From a virus: DNA of 35,033 nucleotides. Location: positions 1-35,033 of IMG/VR virus record IMGVR_UViG_3300046413_001110; one strand, written 5' to 3'. Made by a program: the position numbers and the translations under genes. A model generated the notes under the pieces. That model searched no databases and was not told the origin of the DNA. It saw only the letters and a program-made list of their open reading frames with translations. Position 1 is the first letter of the stretch; each line of letters begins with the position of its first letter. Below, one piece after another: positions 29,227-35,033 of this stretch.

Positions 29227-30507
29227 ATGGCTGGAAAAATATCTCAATACCAAAATAACGGAAATATACAATCTTTTGATTTATTAGATTATTCTCATGA
29301 AAATGAACAAGGATCTGGAATCTGGGAGAGTAGATCTATTTCTTTAGCTCAATTACAAACTGCTTTAGGTAATTCTGGCGAAGCAAATACTGCTTCTAAT
29401 ATTGGAACTGGACAAGGTTTATTTAAACAAAAAACAAATTTAGATCTTGAATTCTATTCTTTGAAATCATCTGATAATACAGTAGATATTGATCTAGTTA
29501 CTCAAGATAATATAATCGATCTAAAAATTCCAGCAAATTCAGATCTGCCAATAGGAAAACAAAATCAAGAATTAACTTCAGATAGAACTTTAGATTTAAA
29601 AACTTTTAATTTAACTTTTGATATTGCACAATCTATATTTAGAATTGAAAGTGATCAAACTCAAACGGAAAGAACGTATTCTACTCAAGATTTAACCGAC
29701 TTTTGTAGAAATACTTATGACACAAATTATTCTGATGAATTAGAAGAAAAATTAAATTTTCTAAGAGGACACCAAGTATTATTTTCTTCAACTGAAGATC
29801 CAGCAAGATTAAGATTTATTGATTCAATTACAGATAAAACTAATCTTGGAAAAGGATCTGTTGGATGGCATTGGATGAATAATGGACAGACAAAATATGG
29901 ATCAGATTTAGATTTTCCAAATAGTGATCACATATTTGCAATCGAGCAAACTGGTAGAGATATTTTATTGCCTAATATAAATGGATCTCAAGAAGCAAAT
30001 TTAAATAAAACTGATCAAGGTAGTTTCTGGTTTAATGCTGATGCTTTAAGTTCTAGATCACTTGGTGGCAGAGAGCTTACATATGTAGATGATGATAATA
30101 GAATTCGCAGAGTTCAAAATTATGGTAAAAGAGGTTATGAAGTATTAAATGTTCCAAGTGATCCTCCAACTAATAGGTGGGACATTGATTGTGAAATTAG
30201 TTATAATTATTTAATAATTCCAACTGCTGCTGGTGATTGTAATTTAAATTTTATCGATTTAGTTGATGGCGATTTTGGAAACATTATAATTGATCTACAA
30301 GCTCTTCCAGAAAATGCAAAATTTAATTTATACGTTCCTTCTTCAAGTCCAGAATCATTTGTTGTGAATGGAGGTAATGGAATTTTAGATCCAAATGATT
30401 TTGTGGCTGGTCAAATTCATACTTTAACATGGACTTATAATGAGTATAATGTAGGAGCTAGAATTTCAAGATTATATTTTACTTATGGTTTAAATTACAC
30501 AAGTTAA
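29227..30507 (+). CDS. Tail fibre-like protein
   Basis: This is a 426-residue protein. The N-terminus (AGKISQYQNNGNIQSFDLLD, with LAQLQTAL) resembles the adsorption or attachment domain found at the start of many phage fibres. The middle (TYSTQDLTDFCRNTYDTNYS) may be a short helical segment. The C-terminal part is a beta-sandwich with Gly- and Asn-rich turns (FVVNGGNGILDPNDFVAGQI). I see no enzymatic motif for glycan cleavage. The next gene begins one base after the stop. Confidence 0.65.
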   Translation: MAGKISQYQNNGNIQSFDLLDYSHENEQGSGIWESRSISLAQLQTALGNSGEANTASNIGTGQGLFKQKTNLDLEFYSLKSSDNTVDIDLVTQDNIIDLKIPANSDLPIGKQNQELTSDRTLDLKTFNLTFDIAQSIFRIESDQTQTERTYSTQDLTDFCRNTYDTNYSDELEEKLNFLRGHQVLFSSTEDPARLRFIDSITDKTNLGKGSVGWHWMNNGQTKYGSDLDFPNSDHIFAIEQTGRDILLPNINGSQEANLNKTDQGSFWFNADALSSRSLGGRELTYVDDDNRIRRVQNYGKRGYEVLNVPSDPPTNRWDIDCEISYNYLIIPTAAGDCNLNFIDLVDGDFGNIIIDLQALPENAKFNLYVPSSSPESFVVNGGNGILDPNDFVAGQIHTLTWTYNEYNVGARISRLYFTYGLNYTS

Positions 30508-30508
30508 T

Positions 30509-31183
30509 ATGGGACCAAATTATTTTTTCATGAATAAAAAATCTAGTGGATCAAATCCAGTTCTAGATATAATTCAAATTGGCACACCAAGTTCTAGCAC
30601 TTCGGATTTAATTCCATTATGGACTTTTTATGAGCATACTAGATGTGGTATGATTTTCGATGCTTCAGAAATTGGAAAAGCTGGTGAAATTCAAGCAATC
30701 GAGTTTGCTATGGCTGGACCATCATCTCCGACATCTCATGTATCTCCTAGAAATAGAGTTTATATATGTCATTGGACTAAAACAGATATAAATGGAAGAT
30801 ATGAATTTACAAATGGCAATGTAGATGTAGATTGGGTATCAAGTTATCAAGCAGCAGATTATCAAAGAACTTTCGGAGCTGGAACTGGAGATAATGTCAC
30901 TTTTGCGATGGGTAGAAATAATCCAACTTGGATAAAATTAGATTTTGGAGGAACAAATCTTACAACTTTAAATTATAATAATATTGATGCTTTGGGAATT
31001 TTTTATGAAACTAATCAACAGCCATCTGGAATTACAAGTCAAGCAAATTCTGTAGATTTTCCAACAAATGCTGGACCATCTTCTAATGATCGAGGGTGCT
31101 ATTCTTATCAATATGGTGGATTCCCTACATCTATGACCAGAGTAGATTACAGACCATGTGTTAAACTTCATATATTTGGGTAA
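30509..31183 (+). CDS. Putative receptor-binding or surface protein
   Basis: This is a 224-residue protein. From about residue 35, LIPLWTFYEHTRCGMIFDAS followed by IQAIEFAMAG resembles beta-sandwich modules of secreted Bacteroidota proteins where T/S-R-x-x-x-L/I-F-x-A-S/x-E-I leads the domain. Many Gly, Ser, Pro and Asn turns, three cysteines, and no catalytic triad. It sits at the end of the tail block, where receptor-binding proteins are often encoded. It could be host-derived, but the codon use does not look different from its neighbours. The call is tentative. Confidence 0.6.
   Translation: MGPNYFFMNKKSSGSNPVLDIIQIGTPSSSTSDLIPLWTFYEHTRCGMIFDASEIGKAGEIQAIEFAMAGPSSPTSHVSPRNRVYICHWTKTDINGRYEFTNGNVDVDWVSSYQAADYQRTFGAGTGDNVTFAMGRNNPTWIKLDFGGTNLTTLNYNNIDALGIFYETNQQPSGITSQANSVDFPTNAGPSSNDRGCYSYQYGGFPTSMTRVDYRPCVKLHIFG
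31171..31178 (+). promoter_or_regulatory. -7-like element four bases before the ATG at 31183
   Basis: TATATTTG, four bases (GGTA), then ATG. It is inside the end of the preceding gene, whose TAA shares its last A with the next ATG. Confidence 0.4.
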
Positions 31184-31455
31184 TGAGCGAACAAGGAAAT
31201 TTAATAATACTATCTGAAAATTTATCAACTTTATGTGAAAGCGTTGAAACTTGTGGAATTAAAGATGATACACTTGCTATTTTTTTAATTACAATTGATT
31301 CTTCTAAATTAGATCAAATTAAATATTATGTTGATCTTTTTTATGGAGACATAGATCATACTTGGTACAAAGAAGAATTTTATTTAAATAATTTTAAAGG
31401 AACTTGTTTGCCAACTGAAATTTTCAATCAAAGAAAACTAAAAATAGATGATTGA
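31183..31455 (+). CDS. Small acidic hypothetical protein
   Basis: This 90-residue protein is acidic, with a repeated hydrophobic pattern (LIILSENLSTLCESVETCGI). TAATG coupling joins it to the preceding surface-protein gene. It overlaps the next gene by 8 bases. It is probably a chaperone or accessory protein for the neighbouring tail proteins. No family recognised. Confidence 0.65.
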   Translation: MSEQGNLIILSENLSTLCESVETCGIKDDTLAIFLITIDSSKLDQIKYYVDLFYGDIDHTWYKEEFYLNNFKGTCLPTEIFNQRKLKIDD

Positions 31456-32371
31456 TATTTTTAAAATAGGAACTAGACCAGAGGGATTTGCTATACAAAA
31501 TGGAGTTTTAAAATCTTCTGTAGTTCGTATTCCATCAGATCCAGTTGAAATTTGTCAATGTGTTGCTCAAGATTGTGAAAGAACTTTAACAGTTTATGGA
31601 TCTTTAGATTCAGATGATGAAAGATTCAATGATAAAACTTCTTTTATATATAAAGTAATGGCTGCTAATGATACAGTGGATATTAAATTATTTAAAAATG
31701 ATATAGAAATTGAAACTCTAAATACAAATGATTTTGGATTATATTTTGCACTTGGAGATGTTGGAACTGGTGATCAATTATTATATAGCGGTTATTTAAT
31801 AGAATGGCAGAAAGTTTTACAAATTCATGGAGTTGGAGAATATGTTATTAAAGCAGATTTAACTCAGTTTGGAAATCCAACTCAATTAGAATCTGTTAAA
31901 TTTACTTTAAAAAAATATTCTGATCAAGATGCTGATGGAAGTGTAAAAATAGTTTCTTTCCAAAATGGTTACATTGAAAATTCACCTTTTGATTTTACTG
32001 GATTAAACTGGTATCAACAAATTAGAATTAATGGAATTTTGTGGAATAAGCAATCAGAATATATTTCAGATACTTATTTTACATCAAATAGAACTATCAC
32101 ACAAATTCAAGATTCAATAGAGTATACTTATGATCTACAGATTGAATTTGTCCAAGATTCAGTTTCAAAATTTATAATTGAAAATAATATTTTAGCTAAT
32201 GAAATTTATATTTCAGATTATAATTTAACAAATACTTCTTTTTATAATCAAATTCCTTTAGCAGTTAAAGAAATTTCACAAACTACTGAGCTATATTATT
32301 ACAATGGAAGATCTCATGTAATTCAATTTACTGATAGAGTTCAAAATATAAGAAAACGTAATTATAAATAA
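31448..32371 (+). CDS. Beta-rich tail-associated protein
   Basis: This is a 307-residue protein. The first ~60 residues include a short Cys pair (EICQCVAQDCERTLTVYGSL), and the rest is beta-rich (YLIEWQKVLQIHGVGEYVIK, then VSFQNGYIENSPFDFTG). It has no catalytic motif and no signal peptide. It is the last gene of the tail block, upstream of the lysis genes. I recall similar proteins in other Bacteroidota phages but no function. Confidence 0.65.
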   Translation: MIDIFKIGTRPEGFAIQNGVLKSSVVRIPSDPVEICQCVAQDCERTLTVYGSLDSDDERFNDKTSFIYKVMAANDTVDIKLFKNDIEIETLNTNDFGLYFALGDVGTGDQLLYSGYLIEWQKVLQIHGVGEYVIKADLTQFGNPTQLESVKFTLKKYSDQDADGSVKIVSFQNGYIENSPFDFTGLNWYQQIRINGILWNKQSEYISDTYFTSNRTITQIQDSIEYTYDLQIEFVQDSVSKFIIENNILANEIYISDYNLTNTSFYNQIPLAVKEISQTTELYYYNGRSHVIQFTDRVQNIRKRNYK

Positions 32372-32372
32372 A

Positions 32373-32738
32373 ATGGATTCAATTAATATTAAAGACGCTA
32401 TATATTTTGGATCTATTCTAGTTGGTGTTGTAATTTGGTTATTTAGAGATAAAATCAAAAATGCAGAACAAGAACTAAAAATCAGTAACTTAGTAGAAAA
32501 AATTAATGATGTTACAAATAATAAATTGATCATTAAAAAAGAAATTACTAAGAATATCGAAGATAATATGAAAATTACTAATCAAAGAATTGACCGTTTT
32601 AAAGATGAATTTAATACTTATAAAGATGGTATTAATGACACTCTAAAATCTTTTCATGATCTTCATTCTGAATTAGACAAAAAAGTAGATGTTGGATTTG
32701 CTACTATTTTAAGTGAATTAAAATCATTAAAAAAATGA
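32373..32738 (+). CDS. Membrane-anchored coiled-coil protein of the lysis module
   Basis: This is a 121-residue protein. One membrane helix near the start (AIYFGSILVGVVIWLFRDKI, residues 9-28) is followed by a long coiled coil (about 30-115) with Lys/Glu heptads. This resembles XhlA-type lysis accessory proteins, though in those the helix is C-terminal. It overlaps the holin-like gene by 4 bases (ATGA). It is probably an accessory holin or anti-holin; the order in the lysis block is the support. Confidence 0.65.
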   Translation: MDSINIKDAIYFGSILVGVVIWLFRDKIKNAEQELKISNLVEKINDVTNNKLIIKKEITKNIEDNMKITNQRIDRFKDEFNTYKDGINDTLKSFHDLHSELDKKVDVGFATILSELKSLKK

Positions 32739-32914
32739 AAAAAAGGTTAATTGAAAACTATGTAACTACAATTTTAGGAGTTTTAATTTTAATATTTTGT
32801 GGAGTAATGTTATATCAAGAAAAACAAACTACTAAAGATCTTTCTGGATGGTTAACTCTTGGAATAATGTTTTTAAGATCTAAAGATTCTTTAATATCTT
32901 TACCTAAAGAATGA
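32735..32914 (+). CDS. Holin-like small membrane protein, 59 residues
   Basis: ATG 32735 overlaps the preceding TGA and TGA at 32912-32914 overlaps the amidase ATG (ATGA on both sides). The protein has one clear membrane helix (YVTTILGVLILIFCGVMLYQ), a loop with Lys and Asp, then a second weaker hydrophobic stretch (GWLTLGIMFLRSKDSLI). This matches the two-segment layout of small holins and the position before the endolysin. It would form inner-membrane lesions for lysis timing. Confidence 0.75.
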   Translation: MKKRLIENYVTTILGVLILIFCGVMLYQEKQTTKDLSGWLTLGIMFLRSKDSLISLPKE

Positions 32915-33540
32915 GTAAATTTAATTACATTTTAGATGCTGGTCATGGAGGAGTGATTAATGGCGAATATGTAACTGCTGGAAAAAGATCTCCAATTTGG
33001 GAAGATGGATCACAATATTTTGAAGGTGTTGGAAATCGAAATATTTGTAATTTATTAGCTCAAAAATTAAGAACTGCTAACATAGATGTAGTTAATTTAT
33101 TGCATGGAATTAATGAAGATATTTCTTTAAAAGAAAGATGTGATTTAACTAATCGAATATATAGAGAAAACAAAAATTCAGTTTTTATTTCTATTCACTC
33201 AAATGGATTTACTTCAGAATCAGCAAATGGATTTTCAATATATACATCAAAAGGAGAAACTAAATCTGATCAAATTGCATCCATTTTCATTAATAACATG
33301 ATCACAAATTTTCCAAATCACAAATCTAGATTAGATTTTACTGATGGTGATTCTGACAAAGAAGCAAATTTTTATGTCTTAAAAAATACAAATTGTCCAG
33401 CAATTTTGATAGAAAATTTTTTTATGACTAATTATAAAGAATGTAAAGAATTAATGAATCCTTTATTTGTTTCCAAACTTGTAGAATCTCATTTTTCATC
33501 AATTATAGACATGGAAAATTCTGAAACGCTTATTTTTTGA
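32911..33540 (+). CDS. N-acetylmuramoyl-L-alanine amidase (Amidase_3), endolysin
   Basis: This 209-residue protein would cleave the bond between muramic acid and the peptide of peptidoglycan. Zinc ligands and the catalytic Glu match Amidase_3: His12 in LDAGHGG, Glu38, His96 in SIHSNGF, and Glu168 in ILIENFFMTN. It has no signal peptide, so it depends on the holin. The reading frame ends at TGA 33538-33540; the last 20 bases overlap the exonuclease frame. UUU-UGA at the end is a possible +1 slip site. Confidence 0.9.
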   Translation: MSKFNYILDAGHGGVINGEYVTAGKRSPIWEDGSQYFEGVGNRNICNLLAQKLRTANIDVVNLLHGINEDISLKERCDLTNRIYRENKNSVFISIHSNGFTSESANGFSIYTSKGETKSDQIASIFINNMITNFPNHKSRLDFTDGDSDKEANFYVLKNTNCPAILIENFFMTNYKECKELMNPLFVSKLVESHFSSIIDMENSETLIF

Positions 33541-34303
33541 TATAGAAACAAGTCCATTAGTTGTTTATTCTTGGAGGGTAGGATATAGAATAAATATACC
33601 TCATGATAATATAATTCATCAAAATAAAATAATTTGTATATCTTATAAATGGGCTCATAAAACTAAAGTCAAAAATCTATCTTGGGATAAAAATCAATGT
33701 GATAAAGAAATGCTTCAATCATTTATGAATATTGTTAAAGAAGCAGATGAATGTGTCGCTCATAATGGTGATAAATATGACATCAAATGGCTTAGAACTA
33801 GATGTGCTTATCATGATATATATTGTCCAGATAAAATTGATTCTTATGATACTTTAAAAAAAGTAAGAAAACAATTTAATTTGAATTCTAATAAACTTGA
33901 TTATATAGCAAAATTTTTTGGAGTTGGTGAAAAAATGGAAACTGGAGGATTTAAGCTGTGGGTAGATGTTTTAAATAATAATAAAGATGCTTTAAAAAAA
34001 ATGATTGAATACTGTGATCAAGATGTTTTAGTTTTAGAAAAAGTATTTTATAAAATTTATAAATATGCAGAGGTAAATTCTCATGTTGGAGTGTCATTTG
34101 GAGATCATAGATGGACTTGTCCTAAATGTGGCTCACAAAAAATAAGATCAAATGGAGATAGAACATTAAAATCTGGAACAGTTAGGAAAAGAATGAGATG
34201 TAATACTTGCGGTGGAGGTTGGTCAATTTCTCAAAATATTTATAAAAATTATTTAATTTGGCAATATGAAAAAAATAAGTCTGATAATAATAATAACAAT
34301 TAG
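33521..34303 (+). CDS. DEDDy 3'-5' exonuclease-like protein with C-terminal zinc ribbon
   Basis: Read from CTG 33521 the protein is 260 residues. Exo I is FFDIETSP (Asp7, Glu9), Exo II is AHNGDKYD (Asp84 or Asp87), and Exo III is YCDQDV (Tyr164, Asp168), the DEDDy set of DnaQ-fold exonucleases. The C-terminus has CPKCG (Cys200, Cys203) and CNTCG (Cys227, Cys230), a zinc ribbon. No ATG occurs in frame before 33710, and starting there would delete Exo I. The natural start reads as CTG (L-K-R-L-F-F-D-I-E-T-S-P), with ATT 33518 as an alternative, overlapping the amidase by 20 bases. A +1 shift at UUU-UGA of the amidase is a third option. Substrate is unknown. Confidence 0.8.
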   Translation: MKRLFFDIETSPLVVYSWRVGYRINIPHDNIIHQNKIICISYKWAHKTKVKNLSWDKNQCDKEMLQSFMNIVKEADECVAHNGDKYDIKWLRTRCAYHDIYCPDKIDSYDTLKKVRKQFNLNSNKLDYIAKFFGVGEKMETGGFKLWVDVLNNNKDALKKMIEYCDQDVLVLEKVFYKIYKYAEVNSHVGVSFGDHRWTCPKCGSQKIRSNGDRTLKSGTVRKRMRCNTCGGGWSISQNIYKNYLIWQYEKNKSDNNNNN

Positions 34304-34718
34304 CTTTTTAAGTTTATTTAAATGCTCTCCAGAAAGAAGATTGGCAAGATTAGTAGATAAGTACCCATCTTTAAAAGTTAATCACTTAGATACGATTAAA
34401 ATTAATGACACAATTATTATAAATGAAATTTCTTATGATACGACTAAATTAATAGAATATCATGATACAACTATCATTGTAAATACTGAAAAAATATTTG
34501 CTAGATATATTTATGATACAATTACAAAAGAAATCTATCATGAAATAAAATGTCTTGGAGATACAATAACCATTATTAAAGAAATTCCTTTTGAAGTTGA
34601 AAAATTAATTTATCAAGAAAATAAACCATTAACAAAATATTTAAATTATGGACTTATAATAATAGGTTTATTAATATTATTAGCATTTTTAAAACAGATC
34701 AGAGAATTATTTTTTTAA
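34266..34718 (+). CDS. Unimolecular spanin-like lipoprotein with C-terminal membrane helix
   Basis: This is a 150-residue protein. It has an N-terminal signal (KKISLIIIITISFLSLFK) with Cys20 as a lipobox-like residue; Lys at -1 is not canonical. A periplasmic beta/coil region with Thr-Ile-rich runs (DTIKINDTIIINEISYDTTK) follows, then a C-terminal membrane helix (YLNYGLIIIGLLILLAFLKQ at 125-144). A lipoprotein at one end and a membrane helix at the other is the u-spanin layout, which fuses inner and outer membranes at lysis. The gene overlaps the exonuclease by 38 bases and is last in the lysis block. Confidence 0.7.
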   Translation: MKKISLIIIITISFLSLFKCSPERRLARLVDKYPSLKVNHLDTIKINDTIIINEISYDTTKLIEYHDTTIIVNTEKIFARYIYDTITKEIYHEIKCLGDTITIIKEIPFEVEKLIYQENKPLTKYLNYGLIIIGLLILLAFLKQIRELFF

Positions 34719-34733
34719 AAAAAAACCATTTTA

Positions 34734-34768
34734 GTGTAGGAATAACAAAAAAACCTTTTATATTTGTT
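34734..34768 (+). promoter_or_regulatory. Early phage promoter, copy 3
   Basis: GTG at 34734-34736 (TTG in the other copies), a 22-base spacer, and TATATTTG at 34759-34766, with the same GTAG and AACAAAA pattern. It is 30 bases upstream of the ATG at 34797 and follows the end of the lysis genes. Confidence 0.7.
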
Positions 34769-34786
34769 CTAAGTTTAACAAATAAC

Positions 34787-34793
34787 AAAACAG
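34787..34793 (+). promoter_or_regulatory. AAAACAG leader motif before the ATG at 34797
   Basis: AAAACAG ends three bases before the ATG. All three early-promoter genes (34797, 1066, 19323) carry this heptamer. Confidence 0.3.
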
Positions 34794-34796
34794 AAA

Positions 34797-35033
34797 ATGG
34801 AAACTTTTAAAACATCACAAATACAAAAAATTAAAAAATCAAATTTTTCAGATTTATTAAATATTGATGCAATTGAAAAATCTTTAAATTCTCAACTTCC
34901 AGAATTTAATTTTGAATATGAAGCAGATTATTTTAGTGAGAATATTGAATTATATAACGATCCTAAAGAAGATTATTTATTAATAATAGATTATGATATA
35001 AAAAATAATTTAATTTATCATGATGGTGATTAT
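34797..35033 (+). CDS. 5' part of the acidic hypothetical protein split by the window ends
   Basis: ATG 34797 opens a frame that runs off the window end and continues in phase at base 1 through the repeat. The first 32 codons (beginning METFKTSQIQKIKKSNFSDL) are unique; from 34893 the bases match 1-141 except 35019. It is the first gene of the early operon behind promoter copy 3. See the entry at 1-294 for the rest of the protein. Confidence 0.75.
   Translation, partial: METFKTSQIQKIKKSNFSDLLNIDAIEKSLNSQLPEFNFEYEADYFSENIELYNDPKEDYLLIIDYDIKNNLIYHDGDY
34893..35033. repeat. Terminal direct repeat, right copy
   Basis: It matches bases 1-141 with a single difference at 35019 (C against G at 127). 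In the shared gene this changes Asp to His. One mismatch in 141 suggests either a population variant or an assembly artefact at the join. Confidence 0.9.

Noticed and set aside
34711-34726. T7-A9 tract after the spanin gene as a terminator
   Set aside because: No loop and no GC in the stem; it is more likely just AT-rich spacer.
1-35033. Integrase, repressor, tRNA genes, CRISPR arrays or insertion sequences
   Set aside because: Looked for by motif and structure on both strands; none seen. The absence supports a virulent lifestyle but is not proof.

Overview
This window looks like one complete genome of a virulent, long-tailed (siphovirus-type) bacteriophage of a Bacteroidota host, probably a flavobacterium. 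The DNA is very AT-rich and every convincing gene lies on the + strand. Starts lack Shine-Dalgarno sequences and sit behind A-rich leaders, and TAnnTTTG (the Bacteroidota -7 promoter element) recurs in front of genes. The last 141 bases repeat the first 141 with one mismatch, and one gene runs across the join. The sequence is therefore best read as a circular map of about 34.9 kb. I saw no integrase, repressor, tRNA, CRISPR array or insertion sequence.

Layout. (1) 34797 to 932 across the join: small early genes of unknown function, closed by a strong terminator at 964-993. (2) 1000-6600: early DNA metabolism, with a RecE-like exonuclease, a second small PD-(D/E)XK protein, a NinB-like protein, a RecT/Bet annealing protein, a DOT1-like methyltransferase fold, and a winged-helix replication initiator whose gene contains two G-rich 18-base repeats (candidate origin). 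(3) 6634-10917: a 7-deazaguanine DNA modification cassette. A ParB-fold protein is coupled to a DpdA-type transglycosylase, followed by QueC, a tiny membrane protein, QueD, QueE and FolE. FolE, QueD, QueE and QueC would turn GTP into preQ0, and DpdA would exchange it for guanine in phage DNA. (4) 10930-20739: packaging and head genes (small and large terminase, portal, prohead protease, HK97-type capsid), then connectors, tail tube and small tail genes. (5) 20726-32371: a TP901-type tape measure protein and large tail-tip or fibre proteins. (6) 32373-34718: lysis genes (membrane/coiled-coil protein, holin-like protein, amidase, unimolecular-spanin-like protein) with a DEDDy exonuclease between amidase and spanin.

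Regulation. Three copies of one 35-base promoter (starting at 34734, 1000 and 19267) share TTG, a fixed 22-base spacer, and TATnTTTG. Each drives a gene with AAAACAG just upstream of its ATG. Two copies serve the early region; the third lies in the tail region and drives two small unknown genes. Separately, five genes have TAnnTTTG exactly four bases before ATG, a geometry that suggests leaderless mRNAs. Three hairpin terminators (964-993, 16193-16222, 19055-19088) are each followed by a promoter-like element.

Most noteworthy: the compact DNA-modification cassette with a possible DpdB-like ParB partner and a QueC lacking its zinc cysteines; the early-promoter island in the tail genes; the leaderless pattern; the DNA-level iterons in the replication gene; the apparent CTG start of the exonuclease; and several membrane microproteins of 32-47 residues.
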